Below, in pieces: positions 5,735 to 12,182 of a stretch of 12,182 nt of DNA. Each line of letters starts with the position of its first letter. Position 1 is the first letter of the stretch. Source of the DNA: an uncultured Spirochaetaceae bacterium (GTDB lineage: Bacteria; Spirochaetota; Spirochaetia; Treponematales; Treponemataceae); contig CADBRC010000126.1 in the NCBI GenBank assembly GCA_902796985.1, positions 1 to 12,182 on the forward strand, written 5' to 3'. The position numbers and the translations under genes were made by a program. The notes under the pieces were generated by a model that saw only the letters and a list, made by a program, of their open reading frames with translations, did not search any database and was not told where the DNA came from.

Positions 5735-8129
5735 CTTTTTCACCATACTGTGGGCAGTGTTCCACGTTGCCATCATCCTGGCTTTCCTCATTACATTCCT
5801 GCTGGGCGGGGGAATCCGCATGGACGCGGATTTGTTCGGCATGATTCCGGACACGCAGTTCTCTTCGACTGCTCTGCGTGATGCAGACAGGCTGCATACG
5901 GCAGACGGGCTGCATACGGCAGACAGTCTGCGTGATGCAGACAGGCAGCTCTCGCAGAACGGTTCCAGAAACATATTCATCCTCGTCTCCCATGCAGAAT
6001 TCGACAAGGCGAAGGATATGGCCGGGCGGGTGTACGAGGCCCTGTCCTCTTATCCCCGTCAGTTCGAATTCCTGTCTCTTGCGGCGGATATGGGGGCGGC
6101 CTCGGACATAGAGGGCTTCATCTATGCCAACCGCTACAGGCTCCTGCCCGGGGATGAGGCGGCCCGGATTCTTGCTTCGGATGAGGGAGCTGAATCATTT
6201 GCGGAAAATGCCCTCGTAACGGCTTTCAGCGGATTCTCGCTTGCGTCCCTGGACCTGCTTGAGGGAGACCCCTTCCTTCTGACTGATACGGAGCTTCGCT
6301 CATGCATGGCGGCAGTGCAGGATTCCGGAACTGCGCTTTCTCCCCGGGACGGGGTACTCGCAACGGAATATGAGGAGGCATGGTACGTAATGATACGGGG
6401 GGAACTCAGCGAGGAGGGGGCTTGGCTTGCCAGCAGACGGAATGCGGTCAGCACGGTCTATGATGTCTGTCTTCCCCTGGAGGCGGACGGATTCCGTTTC
6501 GTCTTTTCCGGCACACCCTTTCACAGCTATGCGAGCTCTCTTTCTGCCTCACGGGAGATAACGATTATCTCGACGGTCAGCCTCTTTCTGGTGCTCTGCC
6601 TTCTTATCCTCGTGTTCCGCTCGCCTTTGCCCATCGTGATGTCCCTGCTTTCAATCGGCCTTTCCGCTGCCACTGCATTTGCCGCTACCCATGTCGTCTT
6701 CGGGAACATAAAGGCCCTCGCACTTGTCTTCGGCACTTCCCTCATCGGATGCTGCATAGATTACAGCCTGCACTTCTTCATGCACTGGAAATACGATGCC
6801 TCCATCCGCTCGGGAGGGGAGGCAAGGAGCCTCTTGTTCCGGGGGCTCTTGTTCTCGTTCATTTCCACGCAGCTGTGCTATGTCCTGCTCTTCTTTATGC
6901 CCTTCCCCCTGCTCAGGCAGATTTCATTGTTCTCATTTACGGGCATTACGAGCTCCTTTCTGACGACCGTCGGACTGTATCCCCTCTTCCGTCTGCCCGG
7001 GCAGAGGGTTTCCCTTCCCCGTATGCGTCTGCCGTTGCTGACACGGGGAAGACTGCCGTGGGGCAGAATCCTCCCCCTTGTTCTGATGGCAGCCTCCCTC
7101 TGCATCCTTGCCGTAAGGCACGGCAATGTGAAGGTCAGAAACGATATAGGCGGCCTGTATACCATGCAGGGGCGGCTCAAGGAAGACACCATCCTTTCAT
7201 CCAAGGTTCTCCGCTACAATCCCAGCAGCTACTTCATCATCAGCGGAAGCACGGCGGAGGAAGTCCTTCTCAGGGAAGAGGCTTTGGGCGCCCGGCTTCA
7301 GGACAGGTACGTGGCAACCAGCCGCTTCATCCCGTCGCGGAGGACGCAGGAGAAGTCCTTCGCCGCCTGTGAAAGCCTGTTCCACCTGCTTCCGGGGCAG
7401 CTCGACATGCTCTGGCAAGACGAAGGCGGGAAGGAAGAGATTCTTTCTGCCTTCATGCAGGAGAAAGGCGTTTTTCTTGCGCCCGACACGCTTGAGGGCA
7501 TGGGGGCGGTCCCGGAGAGTCTTGCGTCCATCATAAAGCTCCTCTGGCTTGGGGAGAATGACGGGACTTTCTGCTCCGTGGTGCTCCCTGCCAGCGTGAG
7601 TGACGGGGCGTTCTACCAGGCTGTCGCAGATGAGATGGAGGGTGTATTCTTCCAGAACAAGGTCAGCAGCATAAACGGATCCCTGGACTGGCTGACCCGT
7701 CATGTCCTCCTGATGTTCGCCGTCGCCTATCTGCTCATCATCGTTATCATGAAGATGATGTACAGCTGGAAGCAAACTCTGAGGATAGCCGTGGTTCCCC
7801 TTGTGAGCATCGCTGCGATACTGGCCGTATTTGCCGCGTCCGGTTATGCAGTGGACTTTTTCTGTACGGCAGGGATGGTGCTCGTGTTCGGTCTGGGGCT
7901 GGACTACATCATCTATATGACTGAGCACGCACGGCAGCAAGCGACTGACGGGCAGGGACTGGCGCCGGCTGCCGTCCTCCTCTCGTTCATTACCACAGAG
8001 CTGTCCTTCGGTGCGCTTGCCCTGAGCAGCTTTATCCCCGTGCGCATCATCGGCCTGTGCATCTTCACGGGCTGCCTTGCCGCCTTTTTGTGCACCGGGA
8101 TAGGACAGGAAAATTGCAAAGATGAGTGA
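5706..8129 (+). CDS. apeM: MMPL/RND-superfamily exporter (ApeM-like)
   Basis: This 807-residue inner-membrane protein has the two-fold architecture of MMPL/RND permeases. One membrane helix at about 13-34 is followed by a large periplasmic domain (about 36-282), then a bundle at about 284-430. A second lone helix at about 453-470 precedes a second periplasmic domain (about 475-660), and a second bundle at about 662-800 ends the protein. Each bundle has an Asp-Tyr pair in equivalent position: CCIDYSLHF (Asp352) and LGLDYIIYM (Asp733), probably proton-relay residues. It would extract the finished aryl polyene lipid from the inner membrane and pass it to the LolA-like partner. Residues 57-80 are a four-copy hexapeptide repeat. 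The start overlaps the LolA-like gene by 29 bp, with only a loosely placed AGGACCGG upstream, so translation is probably coupled. Confidence 0.88.
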   Translation: MKRHISLPNSFFTILWAVFHVAIILAFLITFLLGGGIRMDADLFGMIPDTQFSSTALRDADRLHTADGLHTADSLRDADRQLSQNGSRNIFILVSHAEFDKAKDMAGRVYEALSSYPRQFEFLSLAADMGAASDIEGFIYANRYRLLPGDEAARILASDEGAESFAENALVTAFSGFSLASLDLLEGDPFLLTDTELRSCMAAVQDSGTALSPRDGVLATEYEEAWYVMIRGELSEEGAWLASRRNAVSTVYDVCLPLEADGFRFVFSGTPFHSYASSLSASREITIISTVSLFLVLCLLILVFRSPLPIVMSLLSIGLSAATAFAATHVVFGNIKALALVFGTSLIGCCIDYSLHFFMHWKYDASIRSGGEARSLLFRGLLFSFISTQLCYVLLFFMPFPLLRQISLFSFTGITSSFLTTVGLYPLFRLPGQRVSLPRMRLPLLTRGRLPWGRILPLVLMAASLCILAVRHGNVKVRNDIGGLYTMQGRLKEDTILSSKVLRYNPSSYFIISGSTAEEVLLREEALGARLQDRYVATSRFIPSRRTQEKSFAACESLFHLLPGQLDMLWQDEGGKEEILSAFMQEKGVFLAPDTLEGMGAVPESLASIIKLLWLGENDGTFCSVVLPASVSDGAFYQAVADEMEGVFFQNKVSSINGSLDWLTRHVLLMFAVAYLLIIVIMKMMYSWKQTLRIAVVPLVSIAAILAVFAASGYAVDFFCTAGMVLVFGLGLDYIIYMTEHARQQATDGQGLAPAAVLLSFITTELSFGALALSSFIPVRIIGLCIFTGCLAAFLCTGIGQENCKDE
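5874..5945 (+). repeat. four tandem 18-bp in-frame repeats inside the exporter gene
   Basis: Four adjoining 18-bp units lie at 5874-5891, 5892-5909, 5910-5927 and 5928-5945. Units 1 and 4 are identical (CTGCGTGATGCAGACAGG); units 2 and 3 share CTGCATACGGCAGAC and differ only in the last three bases. They encode LRDADR, LHTADG, LHTADS and LRDADR (residues 57-80). Every unit contains CTGC, a five-base spacer and GCAG, so each could fold as a small hairpin. The rest of the window shows nothing like it. Confidence 0.95.
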
Positions 8130-8739
8130 TTCTTGTTATAATCAGCCCATGCGGAAGATTCCTGCGGTCACTGCCCTTTTGCTCCTCTTATTTTTGTGTA
8201 TTTCCTGTGCCACGACTGGACGGAAAGGGGCGGGAGAGATGCGCGTGGGCCCCGTGTACATAACCGACAGCAAGGCCGTCCCGCTTCTGATCCCAGAATA
8301 CATGGACGGGAGCCTGGATGAGCTGCAGCTGTTCACCGGCTCCTTCGGCGGGCAGACGTTCTCTTCCCTGGCGTATATACAGGCGGACCAGTCGGGTCTT
8401 TCCATAACGCTGCTGAACGATATGGGGATGGACATGGGAATCCTGAGCTATGGCGGCAAGAATGTCTCCTTCTCTTCGCCCTATTTTCCCAAGAATGTCA
8501 AGGCTGAGTATATCGTGCTGGACATTCAGCATGCCTATTATGCGGTTCCCGCGCTCATGATGCTCTATGATGTGGCAGAGGGACTTTCGTTCAGCTGCAC
8601 GAACGAGAACGGAAAAGAAATCCGCCGGGTTCTGGACGGAGACAGCATAGTAGAAGAGATTGTAAAGGACGGAGACGCCGTCACCATTACAAACCTTTTC
8701 CGTGGTTACCGGTACGAACTGAGGAAGGTGGAGGAATGA
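8122..8739 (+). CDS. apeN: DUF3261-type lipoprotein (ApeN-like)
   Basis: This protein of 205 residues (196 if it starts at ATG 8149) has a lipoprotein signal: RK at 11-12, a run of leucines at 19-25, and the likely lipidated Cys29 in LCISC followed by ATTGRKG. Leu is at -4 and Cys at -3, a looser lipobox than in enterobacteria. The rest is a soluble domain rich in beta-strands. By position between the MMPL exporter and the ketosynthase, and by size and type, it matches the DUF3261 lipoprotein of ape clusters, proposed to act in the outer membrane as acceptor of the polyene lipid, like LolB for LolA; this is inferred. ATG 8122 overlaps the exporter by 8 bp (ATGAGTGA); ATG 8149 gives a more usual signal peptide but no ribosome site. 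The domain is assigned mostly by context. Confidence 0.75.
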   Translation: MSDSCYNQPMRKIPAVTALLLLLFLCISCATTGRKGAGEMRVGPVYITDSKAVPLLIPEYMDGSLDELQLFTGSFGGQTFSSLAYIQADQSGLSITLLNDMGMDMGILSYGGKNVSFSSPYFPKNVKAEYIVLDIQHAYYAVPALMMLYDVAEGLSFSCTNENGKEIRRVLDGDSIVEEIVKDGDAVTITNLFRGYRYELRKVEE

Positions 8740-9941
8740 GCGGCTGTATGATTTATTTTTCCTGTCCTGCCGTTGTCAGCGCGTGCGGGATTGGGGCTGA
8801 TGCCCTGTGGAGTCATGTCTCCTCTGCCGACAACTCGGCGATACGGCCTGTCCGCACGAAATACGGAGACAGGGAATTCTGTGCGGCGACCGTCTCCTGC
8901 CCGCTGCCTGCCCCTGCCTCCTCCCGATACCCCGACACCCATCTTTTCAGGATGGTCGCCGCCGCTCTGGGGCAGCTTGAGGAGCATGCGGACTGTGCCA
9001 TCAAGAAATACGGGGCGGACCGGATCGGCGTGTGCGCAGGCGGCTGCGACAACGGCAGCGAGCTTTCCATAGAGGCGCACCGCCGGTATCTGGAGGGCGG
9101 AATCTTTCCAGACGGATACAGGCTGGAAATGCAGGGGGCCGGTTACGCCGCAGCCTGCATAAAGGACTTCTTCGGCCTCGGGGGACCTGCCGCGGCGACC
9201 TCGACAGCCTGTTCCTCCAGTTCCACGGCGATTGTCAGGGCTGCCGAGATGATACGGGCTGGTATCTGCGATGCGGTGATAGCCGGCGGTGCCGACATCG
9301 TGTCCGATTTGGAGCTGCTGGGCTTCGATTCCATGGAGTGCGTCTCCCCCGTACCCTCCAATCCTTTCAGCGTGAATCGGTCGGGCATAAGTTTGGGGGA
9401 GGCGGCTGCCTTTTTTGTCCTGTCCCGGGACCCCCTGTTACCGGGGGAGCCGAAGGTTACACTTGCAGGATACGGGGAAAGCTCTGATGCTTTTCACATT
9501 ACGTCCCCGAATCCAGAGGGAGTGGGCGCGGCGGCCGCCATGCGCCGTGCGCTTAAGTCCGCCGGAATAGGGCCGGGGCAGGTGGACTTCATAGGCCTGC
9601 ACGGTACAGGGACGGAGAGCGGGGATGCGGCGGAGGCCCGTGCAGTATCTGCCGTCTTCGGGCCGGATGTTCCCTGCGCCTCCTGCAAGTCTGTCACCGG
9701 GCATACCTTAGGGGCGGCAGGGACACTGTCTGCCGCTGTCTGCTACGAGGCCCTCATTAGAAATGCATTCCCTGCGCAGGCAGGGGACGGGGAATACGAC
9801 CCGGAACTTCCGCCCATAAGGATAGTACGTGCCGGGGCAGACATGCAGGCCGGTGGCGGGCAGGTTAGATGCTGCATGAGCAATTCCTTTGGCTTCGGCG
9901 GGGTGAACGTGTCTCTGATTATGTGCAAGGATAAGATATGA
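8736..9941 (+). CDS. apeO: beta-ketoacyl-ACP synthase, elongating (ApeO-like)
   Basis: This 401-residue protein is a full-length thiolase-fold ketosynthase of the FabF/KAS II type. The Cys-His-His triad is intact: Cys159 in STACSSSSTA, His289 in GLHGTGTESGD and His323 in KSVTGHTLGAAG; the C-terminus has the conserved NSFGFGGVNVSLI. It would catalyse decarboxylative condensation of malonyl-ACP with the growing polyene. ApeO is described as working as a heterodimer with a chain-length factor (ApeC) that lacks the active cysteine; no such gene is in this window. The ATG lies in an ATGA overlap with the lipoprotein gene, with AAGGTGGAGG (8725-8734) as a strong ribosome site. Met5 is a possible but less likely start. 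Which of the two ketosynthases is O or R is judged from gene order and sequence resemblance. Confidence 0.9.
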   Translation: MSGCMIYFSCPAVVSACGIGADALWSHVSSADNSAIRPVRTKYGDREFCAATVSCPLPAPASSRYPDTHLFRMVAAALGQLEEHADCAIKKYGADRIGVCAGGCDNGSELSIEAHRRYLEGGIFPDGYRLEMQGAGYAAACIKDFFGLGGPAAATSTACSSSSTAIVRAAEMIRAGICDAVIAGGADIVSDLELLGFDSMECVSPVPSNPFSVNRSGISLGEAAAFFVLSRDPLLPGEPKVTLAGYGESSDAFHITSPNPEGVGAAAAMRRALKSAGIGPGQVDFIGLHGTGTESGDAAEARAVSAVFGPDVPCASCKSVTGHTLGAAGTLSAAVCYEALIRNAFPAQAGDGEYDPELPPIRIVRAGADMQAGGGQVRCCMSNSFGFGGVNVSLIMCKDKI

Positions 9942-10444
9942 ATATGATTCCACAGCAGGTTTCGGCAGAGGAACTTTACTCTCTGATACCTCATAGGGGC
10001 AAGATGGTCCTCTTGAGCCGGATAACCTCGCATGATACGGTGAGGAACCAGATTGTCTCGGAATATGATGTTACGGAAAACTGCATCCTGTATGACGAGG
10101 AGCTTAAGGCTGTTCCCGTCTGGGCTGGGTTCGAGATGATGGCACAGAGCATTTCTGCCCTGAGTACGATTCAGCAGGTTTCCGCTGGCGGTGCGGATAC
10201 CCCTGCACCCGGAGTCATACTCAGCGTGAGCGGCTTCGAGTCTACGGTTGCAGGCATTTCAGCAGGGAAGACTGTCGAGCTGAGAGTGTACGAGGGCTAC
10301 AGGGACGGCAACGTATGCCGCTATGACTGCGAGATGTATGAGAAGGGGCTTTCGGAGCCGGTGGCGACGACAGCGATTACCGTGATGGGAATAGAGGATA
10401 TGAATTTATTTTTTGAAGGAAGGGGTGTGGGGTATGGGCAGTGA
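9938..10444 (+). CDS. apeP: hotdog 3-hydroxyacyl-ACP dehydratase (ApeP-like)
   Basis: This 168-residue protein resembles the ApeP dehydratase family. The active-site signatures are LIPHRGKMVLLSRI (16-29, with His19) and VPVWAGFEMMAQSISAL (59-75, with Glu66 probably catalytic, in the ExMAQ context of the family). It is the second dehydratase of the operon and would act with the 120-residue protein encoded at 2545-2907, perhaps as a mixed dimer, as reported for this pathway to my recollection. The ATG at 9938 is in an ATGA overlap with the ketosynthase gene, with AAGGATAAG before it; ATG 9944 is a near alternative. The last nine residues are glycine-rich because of the overlap with the next gene's ribosome site. 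Confidence 0.88.
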   Translation: MNMIPQQVSAEELYSLIPHRGKMVLLSRITSHDTVRNQIVSEYDVTENCILYDEELKAVPVWAGFEMMAQSISALSTIQQVSAGGADTPAPGVILSVSGFESTVAGISAGKTVELRVYEGYRDGNVCRYDCEMYEKGLSEPVATTAITVMGIEDMNLFFEGRGVGYGQ

Positions 10445-11174
10445 GAATACGGAACGGAAGAAAATACTCGTGACCGGGGCGAGCGGGGGCATAGGAAGGG
10501 CTATCGCCGTCGCTGCTGCGCGGGAAGGATATTATGTCATCGCACACTACGGACAGGGGCAGGACCGTGCCAGGGAGACGCTGGAGCTTATTCAGGCTGC
10601 CGGCGGGCAGGGTGAGCTTGTTCAGTTCGACGTGGGCGACCGGGAGGGATGTAAGGCCGCGCTCGACGGCATAACCGAACGGCATGGTGCCTTATGGGGC
10701 GTGGTCAGCAATGCCGGGGTCGCGAGGGACTTCAGCTTTCCGGGGCTGAGCGGCGAGGATTGGGATTATGTCGTCCATACGAACCTGGACGGATTTTTCA
10801 ATGTGGTGCAGCCCCTGACCATGCCGATGTGCCGCAAGAAGCGTGGCCGTATTATCGTCATATCCTCTGTCAGCGGGATAACGGGCAACCGGGGGCAGAC
10901 CAATTATTCTGCATCCAAGGCCGGACTCATCGGGGCTGCGAAGGCCCTCGCGGTGGAGCTTGCTTCCCGGAGCATCACGGTCAATGCGATTGCCCCCGGG
11001 ATTATAGAGACGGATATGATAAAGGACGCGCCGCTTGATGAGATATTGCAGGCAGTTCCCATGCGGCGTGTCGGAAAGCCCGAGGAAGTTGCCGCCCTGG
11101 CCGTGTTTCTCCTGTCGGAGCCTGCGGGGTATATTACCCGACAGGTCATATCAGTGAACGGGGGGATTGTATGA
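10434..11174 (+). CDS. apeQ: 3-oxoacyl-ACP reductase, FabG-like SDR (ApeQ-like)
   Basis: From ATG 10434 the product has 246 residues and is a classical short-chain dehydrogenase/reductase. It shows the nucleotide-binding TGASGGIGRA (14-23), SNAGVARD (92-99), the active-site set Asn118, Ser145, Tyr158 and Lys162 (SSVSGITGNRGQTNYSASKAG region) and the C-terminal VNAIAPGIIETDM. It would reduce 3-oxoacyl-ACP to 3-hydroxyacyl-ACP between ketosynthase and dehydratase, probably with NADPH. The frame also opens at a TTG at 10413, but ATG 10434 has AAGGAAGGGG (10416-10425) eight bases before it and gives the FabG length. It overlaps the dehydratase gene by 11 bp and the next gene by ATGA. Confidence 0.94.
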   Translation: MGSENTERKKILVTGASGGIGRAIAVAAAREGYYVIAHYGQGQDRARETLELIQAAGGQGELVQFDVGDREGCKAALDGITERHGALWGVVSNAGVARDFSFPGLSGEDWDYVVHTNLDGFFNVVQPLTMPMCRKKRGRIIVISSVSGITGNRGQTNYSASKAGLIGAAKALAVELASRSITVNAIAPGIIETDMIKDAPLDEILQAVPMRRVGKPEEVAALAVFLLSEPAGYITRQVISVNGGIV

Positions 11175-12182
11175 GTACGGATGTTTTCAGACGGCCTGAC
11201 GGAAGAAGGCGCGTCGTCGTGACCGGGGGCGGCATGCTGAGCGCACTGGGCGACGACTGGGACGAGGCTTTTCGGAACCTTAAGGCTGGAAAAAACTTCA
11301 TCAGGTATATGAAGTCATGGGACAAGTATGCCAAGGTGAACACGAGGCTCGCCTGTCCGTATGAGAAGGAGCTCCCTGTATATCCCCGCAAGAAAATCAG
11401 GGGAATGGGCCGGGTCGCCCGCCTTTCCCTTGAGGCGACCGAGCGTGCGCTTGTCATGGCGCGGCTTAAGAAAGAGGACGGCGGGGTACTGGACGAGCTG
11501 CACAACGGAAGGACGGGGATAGCCTACGGCTCCTGCATGGGGAGCATGGACTCCATCGTGGAGCTCTATTCCATTGAGCTGGACAACAACACGTCCCTGA
11601 TTAACTCGCAGACATACATAAAGTGCATGCCCCAGACCTGCCTGTGCAATCTGAGCGTCTTCTATGAGCTGCGCGGCCGCATGATTACGACGAATTCTGC
11701 CTGTACGTCCGGCAGCCAGGCCATAGGATATGCCTATGAGACTATTGCATCCGGCATACAGGACATCATGTTTGCGGGTGGGGCGGAGGAACTTGTCGCC
11801 CCGGATGCCGCCGTGTTCGACGCGCTGGGCGCGGCAGCTTGCATGAACGACAGGCCGGATCTGGAGCCGAAGCCGTTTGACAAAAGCCGCGACGGGCTTG
11901 TCGTGGGGGAGGGGGCGGCTACCCTGATACTGGAGGACTTGGAGCACGCCGTTGCCAGAGGGGCGAAGATTTTCGCTGAGCTTGTCGGATTTGGAACGAA
12001 CGCGGACGGGACCCATGTCACGAATCCAAATCCTGACACCATGGCCCGCTGCCTGGAGCTTGCGCTTGAGGATGCGTACATATCCCCTTCAGAGATAGGA
12101 TATGTAAATGCTCACGGGACCTCCACGGTGACGGGAGACATAGCCGAGTCTGACGCGACCTACAAAGTCTTCGGACGGCCCG
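11171..12182 (+). CDS. apeR: beta-ketoacyl-ACP synthase (ApeR-like), cut by the window edge
   Basis: About 337 codons of a ketosynthase of roughly 410 residues are present, and the gene is open at the right edge. The start reads MSTDVFRRPDGRRRVVVTGG. Visible marks are KKIRGMGRVARLSLEA, TGIAYGSCMGSMDSI, the active cysteine Cys178 in TTNSACTSGSQAIGYAYE, AGGAEEL, KPFDKSRDGLVVGEGAATLILED, and His315 in NAHGTSTVTGDIAES. These fit ApeR, the second ketosynthase of aryl polyene clusters, thought to make the first condensation with the aryl starter. The second catalytic histidine (GHxxGAAG) and the C-terminus lie beyond the window. The ATG is in an ATGA overlap with the reductase gene. The intact cysteine shows that this is not the chain-length factor. 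Confidence 0.9.
   Translation, partial: MSTDVFRRPDGRRRVVVTGGGMLSALGDDWDEAFRNLKAGKNFIRYMKSWDKYAKVNTRLACPYEKELPVYPRKKIRGMGRVARLSLEATERALVMARLKKEDGGVLDELHNGRTGIAYGSCMGSMDSIVELYSIELDNNTSLINSQTYIKCMPQTCLCNLSVFYELRGRMITTNSACTSGSQAIGYAYETIASGIQDIMFAGGAEELVAPDAAVFDALGAAACMNDRPDLEPKPFDKSRDGLVVGEGAATLILEDLEHAVARGAKIFAELVGFGTNADGTHVTNPNPDTMARCLELALEDAYISPSEIGYVNAHGTSTVTGDIAESDATYKVFGRP

Noticed and set aside
5874-5945. The 18-bp repeats as a CRISPR array or protein-binding iterons.
   Set aside because: There are no spacers, units adjoin directly and stay in frame within the exporter gene; a coding tandem repeat explains them.
6749-7372. A 207-codon plus-strand open frame inside the exporter gene.
   Set aside because: Out of frame with the membrane helices of the exporter; Pro/Leu/His-rich with no domain.
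7197-7940. A 247-codon minus-strand open frame opposite the exporter gene.
   Set aside because: Low-complexity His/Glu/Gly-rich translation with no domain; a shadow of the sense codons.
9422-9447. A GC-rich inverted repeat (GTCCCGGGAC at 9422-9431 and CCCCC/GGGGG at 9431-9447) that could be a terminator.
   Set aside because: It is inside the ketosynthase reading frame, has no following T-run, and the gene continues intact.

Overview
The window holds the central part of an aryl polyene (APE) biosynthesis and export operon, all on the + strand. It runs from two acyl carrier proteins to a ketosynthase cut by the right edge. As I recall it, the gene order follows the Escherichia coli/Vibrio-type ape cluster from apeE to apeR without a break: ACP, ACP, membrane protein/AMP ligase, dehydratase, glycosyltransferase, acyltransferase, thioesterase, LolA-like carrier, MMPL exporter, DUF3261 lipoprotein, ketosynthase, dehydratase, ketoreductase, ketosynthase. 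Symbols rest on family motifs plus this collinearity; I ran no database search.

How the genes would work together (family knowledge plus inference): the AMP ligase (534-2552) activates an aryl starter acid and loads it on an ACP (45-320 or 317-565). The ketosynthases (8736-9941 and 11171 onward), ketoreductase (10434-11174) and two hotdog dehydratases (2545-2907 and 9938-10444) extend it to a conjugated polyene by type II, fatty-acid-synthase-like cycles without enoyl reduction. The glycosyltransferase, LpxL-like acyltransferase and thioesterase (2904-5066) would release the chain or join it to a lipid/sugar anchor. The LolA-like protein, MMPL permease and lipoprotein (5063-8739) would move the product to the outer membrane. 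Expected partners not seen here are the chain-length factor (ApeC), the phosphopantetheinyl transferase, the ApeD acyltransferase and a methyltransferase; they may lie outside the window.

The operon is very tightly packed. All 13 gene junctions overlap (seven by 4 bp as ATGA/GTGA, two by 8 bp as the identical string ATGAGTGA, the others by 11-32 bp). There is no intergenic stretch apart from the 44 bases at the left edge, where a possible promoter lies directly against the first ATG.

Organism: a diderm (Gram-negative) bacterium, because of the LolA-like carrier, the MMPL exporter, the lipoprotein and the LpxL-type acyltransferase. DNA is moderately GC-rich, with frequent ATA and AGG codons and clear AGGAGG-type ribosome sites at several starts. 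The lipoprotein's lipobox (LCISC, Leu at -4, Cys at -3) is looser than the enterobacterial consensus and recalls spirochaetes. I tentatively suggest a Treponema-like spirochaete, with low confidence.

Departures from the usual layout are: the COG4648 membrane protein is fused to the AMP ligase; the glycosyltransferase and acyltransferase, usually one ApeJ polypeptide, are two overlapping genes; and the MMPL protein carries a four-copy 18-bp in-frame tandem repeat. The pathway itself is known, so I do not claim a wholly new system.
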